30,504 bases of DNA from a virus: IMG/VR virus record IMGVR_UViG_3300031643_000641, positions 1 through 30,504 of that record; one strand, given 5' to 3'. A program made the position numbers and the translations under genes. Under the pieces are notes generated by a model. The model saw only the letters and a program-made list of their open reading frames with translations, was not told where the DNA came from and did not search any database. The number at the start of each line of letters is the position of its first letter. Positions within the stretch are counted from its first letter, which is position 1. Below are positions 5,674 through 13,861 of this stretch, piece after piece.

Positions 5674-7923
5674 TTACTCTCCTTGAATCTGAATGGCAAT
5701 ATTGCCAAGCATCAAAAACAACTTCGTAACCTTGACTTCTCCCTCTTTCACAATACTGACTTCTGCAAGCACTTTCACAACTGCTTCCGGCGACAAATTA
5801 AAAACAGATTGAATCAGAGGAGTCGAAACAGAAACGATAACCGCGTCTTTGCGGATGTTTAAGGTTTGCTGTAGCTGAGCGGCTGCTTCCGCATTTACTA
5901 ATGCGTCTTTAGGAATAACATATATTCCTGTTATTTGAGGAGATGCCGAAACCTTAACGATAGCGTCTTTTACAACATTGAAGATTGTTTCAGTAACCGC
6001 TTGCGCAGAAACTTCAACCATTGCGTCTTTACTTATGTTCAAAACTTGTTGTAATTCAAGAAGTGTTAAAGCTTGAACTACTGCGTCTTTATTTATTGGG
6101 TAAATTCCGAAAACTTCACGAGTTGCAGCGGCTTGAATAATAGCGTCTTTGATGATATTGAAAGTTGTTTCCGTATCTAACGATACTAACGTTTCAACTA
6201 CGATGTCTTTACGCACGTTAAAAATGGATTCTAACTCGAAAGTGGCCTGAGCCGTAACAACCGCATCCTTAAAAATTTCAATAATTTGAGCACTAATCTT
6301 TTCAACAACGACATCAGCAAGAGCCTGCACCAAAGCATCTTTATGAATGTTAAACGTGGTTTCCTCTCCATGCGTGGCGCTTCCAGCAACAGCAGCATCC
6401 TTATGAATGTTGTAGATTGTCTGTAGTGTTTTAGTCGCTAAGGCTTCAATAACCGCTTCTTTCGAAATGTTAAAAATAGATTCTAAATTCGAGACAGCTG
6501 AAGCCTTCACTACTGCTTCAACTGGAATGCCTAACTCAAAACTCAAAGCGGTTAAAGCCTTTGCTATGGCTTCTTTCTGGATGTTAAATATAGTTTCCGA
6601 CGCTTTAAGAGCTTGCGAAGTTACGGCAGCATCTTTCTGAATATTATAAGTCGTTTGCAACACTTTTTCCGCCGTAGCCTTCACAACAGCGTCAACATTA
6701 ATCTCATAAGTTTGTCCTTCTAGAACTCCTATAAAGTCATCGAAGGCATCGGTACCTACCAGTTCAGCATTGGTGGATTGAAAGATGTAAACATATGCTA
6801 TATAGGTTGAGAGTGCGTAAGATTCACTGGCTACTAAGTTTCCATCCTCATAAAAAGATATAACACCACCGCTAATAACTATACGCAAAGGTCCAGTAGC
6901 CGCCGACCAAGCTTGGTTATAAAGGTATTCTGTAGCTCCGTCAACTCTTTTTTGCACACGACAAGTGGAAGTAGCTCCAGCCTTAAAAAAACGATACCAA
7001 TTTGCTTCACCATAGGGGTCGGATGCAGTAACTTTAGTTAGGCAAATCATTAGTTGCATATGATCTAAAGTATCCAATTCAACTACCGAAATTTGAAGGT
7101 CGGCTTCACTTAGGTTATGACTATACTTTGTCACTAAACCTGATTGTTTGTGTCCTATAACTTCAGGTCTTGTGACTTCAAGGCGTTGATTAACTTCAGC
7201 TACGGTTGCTCCTACTTCCAGCATATCCCAGAATGTAGTGTCTATGCTGTTATCATCAAAATTATCGTTTATCTTCTCAACAACTACATCAGCAAGAGCC
7301 TGCACCAAAGCATCTTTCGAAATATTATAGATTGTTTCTATTCCTAAATCAGCTAAAGATTTTACAATTACATCTTTCAAAATATTGAATGTGGTTTCGC
7401 TTACTTCAATCGCTTGAGAACTCACAGCAGCATCTTTCTGAATATTATAAGTCGTTTGCAACACTTTTTCCGCCGTAGCCTTCACAACAGCGTCAACATT
7501 AATCTCATAAATTTGTCCACCTACTGCTTCTGCGTAAGCGTCAAACTCATACATGCGTGAACCGGGGGTATTGCGCTTAGAAACAAGTTTAATGTAGCGA
7601 CCGTCCTTCTCAAATGCTCCGCTTTCACTCCAACCCGCAGTATTAAGCACCCCTTCCCAAACAGCATCACCAAAATTTGCTGGGTCATCACTAACGTAAA
7701 CGTATAATCCGACAGCACCCCCAAAAGGAGCAATATCGACATAAACACGAATTTTAGTTATCTTCTTGGTTTCACCCATATCAAAAATAATCCAGTGATA
7801 GCATGTCATTGTATGAGTCCAAAAACTTGCAAGGTCATCATCAATAGTATTCGCTGCATTATATGGTGGACACTCTCCACAGTAACTATGAATCGCCGTA
7901 GGCGTAGTCCATTCAGCAGCCAT
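5674..7923 (-). CDS. Tail fibre: discoidin-like domain, LamG-like domain and twenty 20-residue repeats
   Basis: A 749-residue adhesin-like protein. Residues 1-135 resemble an F5/8 type C (discoidin) domain, with ANTIDDDLASFW, WIIFDMGETKKITKIRVYV and RYIKLVSKRN. Four 20-residue repeats follow (137-216), then a LamG/concanavalin-like beta sandwich (~217-400; FDDNSIDTTFW at its start, YRFFKAGATSTCRVQKRVDG, GPLRIVISGGVISFYEDGNL), then about sixteen more repeats (404-725). The repeat consensus is xTxFNIxKDAVVxAxAxxxxE. GGGAGG precedes the ATG. This architecture suits a long receptor-binding fibre that presents glycan-binding domains. Near-identical DNA copies inside the repeats show recent recombination. 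It has no enzyme motif that I can see. Confidence 0.8.
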   Translation of the reverse strand: MAAEWTTPTAIHSYCGECPPYNAANTIDDDLASFWTHTMTCYHWIIFDMGETKKITKIRVYVDIAPFGGAVGLYVYVSDDPANFGDAVWEGVLNTAGWSESGAFEKDGRYIKLVSKRNTPGSRMYEFDAYAEAVGGQIYEINVDAVVKATAEKVLQTTYNIQKDAAVSSQAIEVSETTFNILKDVIVKSLADLGIETIYNISKDALVQALADVVVEKINDNFDDNSIDTTFWDMLEVGATVAEVNQRLEVTRPEVIGHKQSGLVTKYSHNLSEADLQISVVELDTLDHMQLMICLTKVTASDPYGEANWYRFFKAGATSTCRVQKRVDGATEYLYNQAWSAATGPLRIVISGGVISFYEDGNLVASESYALSTYIAYVYIFQSTNAELVGTDAFDDFIGVLEGQTYEINVDAVVKATAEKVLQTTYNIQKDAAVTSQALKASETIFNIQKEAIAKALTALSFELGIPVEAVVKASAVSNLESIFNISKEAVIEALATKTLQTIYNIHKDAAVAGSATHGEETTFNIHKDALVQALADVVVEKISAQIIEIFKDAVVTAQATFELESIFNVRKDIVVETLVSLDTETTFNIIKDAIIQAAATREVFGIYPINKDAVVQALTLLELQQVLNISKDAMVEVSAQAVTETIFNVVKDAIVKVSASPQITGIYVIPKDALVNAEAAAQLQQTLNIRKDAVIVSVSTPLIQSVFNLSPEAVVKVLAEVSIVKEGEVKVTKLFLMLGNIAIQIQGE
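6626..6709. repeat. 84-bp exact direct repeat, copy 1 (second repeat block of the fibre)
   Basis: Identical base for base to 7427-7510. It encodes the start of a repeat block (INVDAVVKATAEKVLQ plus TTYNIQKDAA). It lies just on the C-terminal side of the LamG-like domain, so the two copies bracket that domain. Confidence 0.85.
7427..7510. repeat. 84-bp exact direct repeat, copy 2 (first repeat block of the fibre)
   Basis: The partner of 6626-6709, offset by 801 bases, which is exactly 267 codons. Recombination between the two copies would remove or add the LamG-like domain without breaking the frame. A second pair (around 6297-6342 and 7272-7317) is nearly identical but has a different offset, so more than one event happened. 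Confidence 0.85.
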
Positions 7924-7982
7924 TTATGGTTTAACCTCCCTAACCCACGATTTAGGAAACTTGAAGGACGCCACTTGTCAAC

Positions 7983-8005
7983 ATCTCCAAAAGAAAAATG
8001 GAGAT
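7983..8005. other. Hairpin just past the stop of the 182-residue gene
   Basis: ATCTCCA (7983-7989) and TGGAGAT (7999-8005) form a perfect 7-bp stem with a 9-nt A/T loop, immediately downstream of the minus-strand stop at 8008 and upstream of the fibre gene. It may be a processing or attenuation site that sets the ratio of two tail proteins. Confidence 0.4.
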
Positions 8006-8007
8006 TT

Positions 8008-8556
8008 TTATGCTGGTCTCTGCATTTTAGGCGTGTAGTAAATTTTTACCGTGTCGCCGTCAACTACGTTTTTCGTTGTGTAAGTGTCTCGGCAATACAT
8101 TGTCCCCTCAGAAGCCGCATTGAACAAGCCACATTCGTTTAACGCCTTAGTCGCATCAATACTAAATTCCGCATCCATACTGCACTCGCCAGTAGGACCA
8201 TCCTTCGCGTATGTGCCCAGTTCACGATACGATTCCGTTCCCAAAGCAGTGTTACCATTAGCTGGCGCAGTGTCATCTTCACCTATTGCTACGTAATTGA
8301 AAACTGCTGGACGACTTCCGCTAACGTCAAAACCTTGCCCGCAGAGAGCATCAAGTCCGCCATCGACAACCAAGTCCTTAAAATCAAGTTCGCGCTCATC
8401 AACATCGATTAAAGCCTTTTCAACACAGCCGAATATTCTGAATGCTTTCGCATCTTTCATTTGCGCTGGTGTTAAGTTGTTGATTGGTCGCCAAACTTCT
8501 AAACGTCTATGCATCCCAACCAGTATTCTCGGCTCTTTCCGCACTCTCAAACTCAT
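8008..8556 (-). CDS. Tail-associated structural protein, function unknown
   Basis: A 182-residue protein of the type often found near phage fibre genes. The middle (PAVFNYVAIGEDDTAPANGN followed by TALGTESYRELGTYA) follows a pattern I associate with virion or tip proteins: a Tyr-x-Ala-Ile-Gly strand, an Asp/Thr/Ala-Pro turn, then LGTE. The N-terminus (MSLRVRKEPRILVGMHRRLEVWR) is basic and the C-terminus is beta-rich (TVKIYYTPK). It lies between the small tail proteins and the repeat fibre, which suggests a connector for the fibre. No family assigned. Confidence 0.65.
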   Translation of the reverse strand: MSLRVRKEPRILVGMHRRLEVWRPINNLTPAQMKDAKAFRIFGCVEKALIDVDERELDFKDLVVDGGLDALCGQGFDVSGSRPAVFNYVAIGEDDTAPANGNTALGTESYRELGTYAKDGPTGECSMDAEFSIDATKALNECGLFNAASEGTMYCRDTYTTKNVVDGDTVKIYYTPKMQRPA

Positions 8557-8559
8557 TTT

Positions 8560-8793
8560 TCATTTCTTTTCTCCTCCGCTTACAACCAGCCGATTTGAAC
8601 ACCCAAAATTGAGAGGCTGAAGAGAAACAACAGCTATCCAGCCCAACTCAAAATCACGAGACACCCTTTTAACAAAAACATTCTTCTTGGTCCTAAAAAG
8701 CATTTTGCCCTGGCTACGAGCCACAGCAAGCACATCACCCAAATCCTTAAACTTGCCCTTATCATCACGAACCACCAAAGATTTGTCAAGCAT
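8560..8793 (-). CDS. Small protein in the tail-tip region, unknown
   Basis: 77 residues from the ATG at 8793, which has GGAGG 12 bases upstream; the frame also permits a TTG at 8805, but that start would touch the Shine-Dalgarno sequence. It overlaps the stop of the preceding small gene. The protein has a short acidic/basic N-terminus (DKSLVVRDDKGKFKDLGD) and a beta-rich C-terminus. Translational coupling with its neighbour and its position suggest a minor tail or assembly protein; I recognise no family. Confidence 0.55.
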   Translation of the reverse strand: MLDKSLVVRDDKGKFKDLGDVLAVARSQGKMLFRTKKNVFVKRVSRDFELGWIAVVSLQPLNFGCSNRLVVSGGEKK

Positions 8794-9022
8794 CGCTACG
8801 AGCAACCTCCTTCAAAGAACCATCTGGATTCCACGAGAAACTAAGCGTGAAAAGCAATGTCTCGCCATCATAAGCCTTCAAAGTTGAAAGAGAACCCTCT
8901 GGATTCCATGTAAAAGCCTGCTTAGTAATTCGCTTACCAGAAGGCGGAGCTGCAATCTGCGACAAAGCACTATGAATAGCTTGATACGCCTTATCATACT
9001 GTCCATATGGAACCTCATTCAC
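8786..9022 (-). CDS. Small tail-tip protein with two WNPDGSL-type repeats
   Basis: A 78-residue protein with GTG start overlapping the stop of the hub-fibre gene. The N-terminal half is helical (YGQYDKAYQAIHSALSQIA). The C-terminal half contains two beta-hairpin repeats, FTWNPEGSLSTLKAYDG and FSWNPDGSLKEVARSD, a pattern seen in small phage tail proteins. It probably attaches to, or helps assemble, the distal tail. Exact function unknown. Confidence 0.6.
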   Translation of the reverse strand: MNEVPYGQYDKAYQAIHSALSQIAAPPSGKRITKQAFTWNPEGSLSTLKAYDGETLLFTLSFSWNPDGSLKEVARSDA

Positions 9023-12000
9023 ACAGCAACACCTTCCTTGATTTTACCCGAGATCTCAATGTTTCCGTCTTCATCAAGAACCATTATGACTTTACCTTTC
9101 CGGTTTAGGAAAGCGAAGCCCGGCCCTAACCCGCGTGATTCAGCTTCCGTGATCGCCATACCGTTGATAAATGGGATTCTCATTCCCTTTCTGATGCACA
9201 AATCACCCGCGGAATAATTCACGCAGCCAAAGTGTGGACAATTCTCCCATGCAACACTTGACGCATAAACACACTGCTGACTACTCGGATGACTGTATTG
9301 TCTGTTGCAGCTAGCGGCTATGCTTATGTTATTGCAGTTTACAGTAGCAGGACTGATTGTTTCCCCAGCATGGTTATGAACCTGAGCATGATGATCATCA
9401 GGTCCTACACCCGTTAAAGTTCCATGACTGTGAGTGTGACTTTTAGGCGTGTAACGCCCATCCGGCTCAACATACATGGGGTCAAAGCCAGCACCTTGAG
9501 CCTCAAGAACATAACCACTTGTGCCTCTCGGTAGTCTTGCCAAAAGGAATTGACCACTCGTAATTTTAGAAGTTGCAAGATTCGGAATATCACCATCGCC
9601 AAGCAATGCATACATAGGGTTAAACCCTGCTCCTTGAGCTTTAAGAAAATACTGTGCTGTGCCTTCAGGAAGTCTTGCTAAGGGAAATCTACCGCTTGTG
9701 ATTATGCTTGCGGCAGCCGTGACATTCTGCAAAACACGAGCTGCAGTTATAACCTCAAAAGCGCCAACATTAAGAGATCCGAGATAGCCAACACCATTAA
9801 GATACAAATTGCTCCATTTCTTCGTTGAGCTGCCCAGGTCATAAGTGCCAGTTGCATTCGGCAAAAGATGAACTGCAACACCAGCATCTAAGGCTTTGAG
9901 TGCGCCTGAGAGGTAGAGGTCCTTCCATTTTTTGTTGCTTGCACCCAGGTCGTAAGTGGCATCAGCATCGGGCAACAGGTGAAAATTGAAAAGCATGTTT
10001 GAAACATGGATTTCAACTGCGTAGATATGAGCAAAGCGTTTATCAGCCGCGCCCAGATTGCTCGCGTTGTCGCTTGCTGGGATCATGTTACCTTTGATTC
10101 CATACTGATATCCGTTGATTTCAGCGAAGCTTTTCGCGGAGGTGCCTATTTTTCCAGAATTATCCGAAAGAGGCCACAACTCAGTTTTCAATTCAAGCTG
10201 TCCAGAACCTACGCGTTTAAGCCACGTGTCGAGAGCGGTTGCTCCTCCAGGACCAAACTGCAGCATTTCTTTGTCTAATTTGGCTTTGGGATTATCCTCT
10301 GCAACCGTTTTGATCTGCATATAGCCATCTGTCAACAATGTCAAATAAGTCGTGAAGATTTTATGAACTCGCTTGGTTTCAGATCCGATTTCAAGAAGGT
10401 TATCAGTCAATAAATCTAAGTATTGAGCTTTCAACTCAAGCTTGCCAGCGGCAGTGCGTTTCAAATACACGTCTGGAGCTGTAATATCGCCCGGTCCAAA
10501 CTCAAGCAACTCCTCAGTTAATCTAGTTTTAGGATTATCTTCGCCCTGAACTTTAATGCGGAAATCACCATAAGGCGACGCCTCACCATGATACAAAACC
10601 ATGCGTTTACTGTGTAATTCTTTCCAATGAGCTATCTCAGAGCCTAAAACACCATGTTCATTATCGCTTGGCTGAAACCGATGGTCCAGAACGCCAGTTC
10701 CCGCCTTGTTCTTCGTGCGAAACTTAATTATTGCAACCTCATCCTCATATGGTCCAATGTGCTTCGGACAGACCCACCCCGTAAGTTTATCCCAGCCACC
10801 ATCATCTTCGCTTGGCCAGGGAACACCATTATCGTCTCCTGCTTCATGTCCAACATGATGAGCACCTAAGCCACCGCCTAAGGCGGTTGGAATGGCGCCT
10901 TTTCCGAGTTTTGTGCGTGCAAGCTTTTCAACCGTAACAGTTGTAGCACGCATTCCATAAAGGTAATCAGCAAGAAATGGTGGAACCTTTCCAAGTTCAA
11001 GCGTTATCTCAAGCGTCTGAGTTTTCGCATCCACATTATACTCAACGCTTTCAATGCGAAAATCACAGTCAACATTCTCATTCGGCAACACAACAGGAAT
11101 CTTGTCAGCTGCAAGCAGCGGAGTATTTCCATAATCCAAAACGGTTGTGCTTATCCTCAAATATTCAGCTGGGTCTTTGAAATAGTCAAGCAAAGCCCTA
11201 GCTCTTAAATCACATTCGTTGTCAGATACAAGTTCTTCGTCAACTTCAACAAGCTCTCTTAAACCATAATTAGTTTGACTTGCTGAATCTTCACGTGTAG
11301 CTGAGTATCGGCGACCGCCAAAAAATAATTGGTCAATCCAGAAGTCACCGCTTCCAACACCAGAGAACCACCCGTCTATTCTAACCTTTTTTATGTTGGC
11401 CCAATCAAAGCCTGCCTCAACCTCTTCCCATTCAAGTTCATTCGCTAAGCCTGCCCTCAAATCTGTTTTCCGCCATTCCCCTGGAGCAGCCGTGATGTTC
11501 TTTCGAGCATACTTGCCTGCTGTGTCATAGAGAAACACGCTAACGTTTCCGTTGTAAGATTTCTCCAAATACGCAAGGAAACTGAGAAGCGGATAAAGAT
11601 TAGAGTTAACTTCTTTTCCAGCGTTTAAAGTGAATATCGCGCCTACCCAATACATGCTTATAGAGTGAACTTTAATGCTGGCAGAACCCTTCGCTTTAAA
11701 ATCCGTGTCAAGACTTACCTCTCCAGCAGCAGCACTCCAAGAACCATCAGCAGGCGTCAAACTTTCAGTCCATGCATCCTTGTCGGCGGGCACACTTTTA
11801 TCAGCCAAACCATAAATCATAATTTTGTTGCGAACACGATGAATATCCTTGCGGTATTCGCTAACCTCAATTTTCTCGCTAAGGCTAACAGGCGATGTTT
11901 TGCTGTTCTTCGGGAAAAACTCAAACTTACCATCCGGTGCAACACGAAAATCGTAGCCTATAACACCAGCTTTATCGCTACTTTCAGCTATATATTTTAA

Positions 12001-12495
12001 AATGTCAAAAACAGGCGTATTCTCATATTCAAGATACGTGTAAGTTGTGTCAGTGTCCTCAATCAGCTCTGCTTCATCTCTAACATGGCTTAACCCCACA
12101 TAATAATCGATGATGTCTTTAACAATGTCCTCGCCCTTCTTGTTTTCATAAACTTTAGTGACTACTCTGCGGAAGATCCGCTCTCCCCAGCCCCTACCAC
12201 TAACACGGATATAATGCTCATTAGGCGTCGGAGATTCGCACTGAACTTTTTCAACACGACAAGTAATTATCTGCGGAACATCAATGCCTCTTCCAATGTC
12301 AATGTGTCCATCCATGCCCACGCTTATCGGCGAAGTCCCGCCCGGACTATACTTTTTATCCCAGTTCTCAAGTAAGCAGCTGAATGAAGAAACTTCTTTT
12401 GTGCAACCCAAATGCACTGTAAGGACAAGGATGTCGCCTTGAGGAGGAGTAACACCACCAAAAACAATGGCAGCCTTAGGAATCGCTACGCTCAC
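9019..12495 (-). CDS. Baseplate hub / tail-tip protein fused to a long fibre
   Basis: A 1158-residue fusion. Residues ~1-245 look like a tail hub (gpD/gp44 or Tal type): IITCRVEKVQC, YIRVSGRGWGERIFRR, then KKGEDIVKDIIDYYV. About 248-400 is an inserted jelly-roll domain (GSASIKVHSISMYWVGAIF, WANIKKVRIDGWFSG, GDFWIDQLFFGGR) resembling a carbohydrate-binding module, after which the hub resumes (~400-540; CDLRARALLDYFKDPAEYL and a beta-rich stretch). The rest is fibre with short repeats (TYDLGASNKKWKDLYLSGAL and TYDLGSSTKKWSNLYLNGVG). An HxH-rich segment (HTHSHGTLTGVGPDDHHAQV, ~1030-1050) recalls metal-binding tail-fibre tips, and the end is Cys-rich. GTG start overlaps the tape-measure stop. It should sit at the tail tip and contact the host. 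Confidence 0.75.
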   Translation of the reverse strand: MSVAIPKAAIVFGGVTPPQGDILVLTVHLGCTKEVSSFSCLLENWDKKYSPGGTSPISVGMDGHIDIGRGIDVPQIITCRVEKVQCESPTPNEHYIRVSGRGWGERIFRRVVTKVYENKKGEDIVKDIIDYYVGLSHVRDEAELIEDTDTTYTYLEYENTPVFDILKYIAESSDKAGVIGYDFRVAPDGKFEFFPKNSKTSPVSLSEKIEVSEYRKDIHRVRNKIMIYGLADKSVPADKDAWTESLTPADGSWSAAAGEVSLDTDFKAKGSASIKVHSISMYWVGAIFTLNAGKEVNSNLYPLLSFLAYLEKSYNGNVSVFLYDTAGKYARKNITAAPGEWRKTDLRAGLANELEWEEVEAGFDWANIKKVRIDGWFSGVGSGDFWIDQLFFGGRRYSATREDSASQTNYGLRELVEVDEELVSDNECDLRARALLDYFKDPAEYLRISTTVLDYGNTPLLAADKIPVVLPNENVDCDFRIESVEYNVDAKTQTLEITLELGKVPPFLADYLYGMRATTVTVEKLARTKLGKGAIPTALGGGLGAHHVGHEAGDDNGVPWPSEDDGGWDKLTGWVCPKHIGPYEDEVAIIKFRTKNKAGTGVLDHRFQPSDNEHGVLGSEIAHWKELHSKRMVLYHGEASPYGDFRIKVQGEDNPKTRLTEELLEFGPGDITAPDVYLKRTAAGKLELKAQYLDLLTDNLLEIGSETKRVHKIFTTYLTLLTDGYMQIKTVAEDNPKAKLDKEMLQFGPGGATALDTWLKRVGSGQLELKTELWPLSDNSGKIGTSAKSFAEINGYQYGIKGNMIPASDNASNLGAADKRFAHIYAVEIHVSNMLFNFHLLPDADATYDLGASNKKWKDLYLSGALKALDAGVAVHLLPNATGTYDLGSSTKKWSNLYLNGVGYLGSLNVGAFEVITAARVLQNVTAAASIITSGRFPLARLPEGTAQYFLKAQGAGFNPMYALLGDGDIPNLATSKITSGQFLLARLPRGTSGYVLEAQGAGFDPMYVEPDGRYTPKSHTHSHGTLTGVGPDDHHAQVHNHAGETISPATVNCNNISIAASCNRQYSHPSSQQCVYASSVAWENCPHFGCVNYSAGDLCIRKGMRIPFINGMAITEAESRGLGPGFAFLNRKGKVIMVLDEDGNIEISGKIKEGVAV

Positions 12496-13496
12496 TCGAC
12501 ACCCCGCCGATACATTTCCTCTTCTCCGGCACGAGTTATCGAACGCCCACGAGATGGCATTTCACTCGTAGCTTCGTTGAAGCCTTGAACTGAAGATGTA
12601 GCAGCGTTCATACTACTTGCAAAACTCCACATTGCAACCGCCGCCGCGGCAATAACTGCTAAGCCAACACCAGTCAAAGCCAGAAAAGTCGCATAGGAAA
12701 TATTCAATGAATTTTGAACTAATGTAGCGAAAGAACAGGCAGCCGCATAGACTTTATGGGCTACGGCAGAAGCTATACTTGTTGAAGCGTTAGCCGACTG
12801 AACTGTTGTGTTCACAGCTGTTGCAGCCGTATGCCCAGCTGTAATGGTTGTTAAATAAGATTTGAGGCGGATCCACGTGGAAGTAATCGTTATGACAGAA
12901 AGCATTGTCCTGGCCCATTTCGCACTTTCCTTATCGACTAAGCCCAAGTCTCCAGCTAAGCTGATTACTGCAGTGCTCAAACCAGCAAACGTCATTAACG
13001 TTGATGCTACAGTTCTGATGCTAACAGCTGTAGATTCTGAAGCTGTCTTCACTTCTCCAAGCGAAACCGTAAACTCACGTGATTGAACAACCGCTCCACC
13101 CATGCTAACAGCAGATGCGTTACAAGCCTCTGAAAACTCTGTAAAACTTGCTGCTGAACCCCAAACGCTTGCTTCTACTTCGGCTGCTGCAGAAGCGGCT
13201 TCTCTGAACGCAACGCTTGCTTCGTGGATGGGTGAAACGTCAATTGGCGGGATAGGTGGAACCTCAATGGGTTCAAAAGCGACCCTAATCGGTGTAGCTT
13301 CAACCTCACTTTTTAGATGTGCCGCATCTTCAGCAACTCGATGGATCTCGGCAGTCGCCAAATTTTCTGTTTGAAGAATTATGGGATGACTTGCAACTTC
13401 CGAAGCCATATGTGCAGCGTCAGAAGACACCTTAGCAAATTCAGCACTCACCTCATTATGCGCTGCTATAGTTACAGCTAACTCTCTGAAACTCAT
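12492..13496 (-). CDS. Short tail tape-measure protein
   Basis: A 334-residue, Ala/Ser/Val-rich, largely helical protein directly upstream of the hub gene, the usual place for the tape measure. Two hydrophobic segments, around 155-180 (STLMTFAGLSTAVISLAG) and 265-290 (ALTGVGLAVIAAAAVAMW), match the membrane-active regions of tape measures. By the common rule of ~0.15 nm per residue the tail would be about 50 nm, which is short for a siphovirus. GGAGG lies nine bases before the ATG, and the start overlaps the stop of the gp10-like gene (ATGA). Confidence 0.75.
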   Translation of the reverse strand: MSFRELAVTIAAHNEVSAEFAKVSSDAAHMASEVASHPIILQTENLATAEIHRVAEDAAHLKSEVEATPIRVAFEPIEVPPIPPIDVSPIHEASVAFREAASAAAEVEASVWGSAASFTEFSEACNASAVSMGGAVVQSREFTVSLGEVKTASESTAVSIRTVASTLMTFAGLSTAVISLAGDLGLVDKESAKWARTMLSVITITSTWIRLKSYLTTITAGHTAATAVNTTVQSANASTSIASAVAHKVYAAACSFATLVQNSLNISYATFLALTGVGLAVIAAAAVAMWSFASSMNAATSSVQGFNEATSEMPSRGRSITRAGEEEMYRRGVE

Positions 13497-13861
13497 AACC
13501 CAACCTCCGCTCTGGCAGCGTCTAAAGCATCAAGAATAATCCCTTCAAGACGTGGCAAATGCTGTTGAATAGCAGGATAAAGATAAGGCTGCGCCCTCAT
13601 GCGATGTGTTCCCAGCTCAACGAAGAGTCCATAGGTTGCTTCTGCACCGATTTCAGCAACCCATTCACTAATCTTAGCATAAATTGTACTTCGTAGATAT
13701 CCAGTTCTAACGGGCACAAGTTGACGGGCCAGGGCCTTGACGTCAGCAGCCCAACTTGCTAACTGCATATGGACCTGACGTTGCATGGCAGAATCAAAAT
13801 TATGCATCGCCCTTTGAAACTCTTCTATGCCTTTTACGTCACAGCTTATTTCAATGCTCAA
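13493..13861 (-). CDS. HK97 gp10-like neck / tail-completion protein
   Basis: A 122-residue protein with the family's typical order: an N-terminal IEEFQRAM helix, VPVRTGYLRSTIYAK (the 'P-x-x-T-G-x-L-x-x-S' core, ~49-63), then YGLFVELGTHRMRAQPYLYP (~79-98). It belongs to the HK97 gp10 group that joins head and tail. The start is a TTG overlapping the stop of the frameshifted chaperone extension (TTGA), with GGGAGG upstream. In most siphoviruses this gene precedes the tail tube; here it lies between the chaperone and the tape measure. Confidence 0.85.
   Translation of the reverse strand: MSIEISCDVKGIEEFQRAMHNFDSAMQRQVHMQLASWAADVKALARQLVPVRTGYLRSTIYAKISEWVAEIGAEATYGLFVELGTHRMRAQPYLYPAIQQHLPRLEGIILDALDAARAEVGL

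Noticed and set aside
9019-12495. Contractile tail or injection-system module
   Set aside because: The hub resembles gpD-type proteins, but there is no sheath, baseplate wedge or AAA+ ClpV-like gene in the window, and frameshifted chaperones plus tube fit a non-contractile tail.
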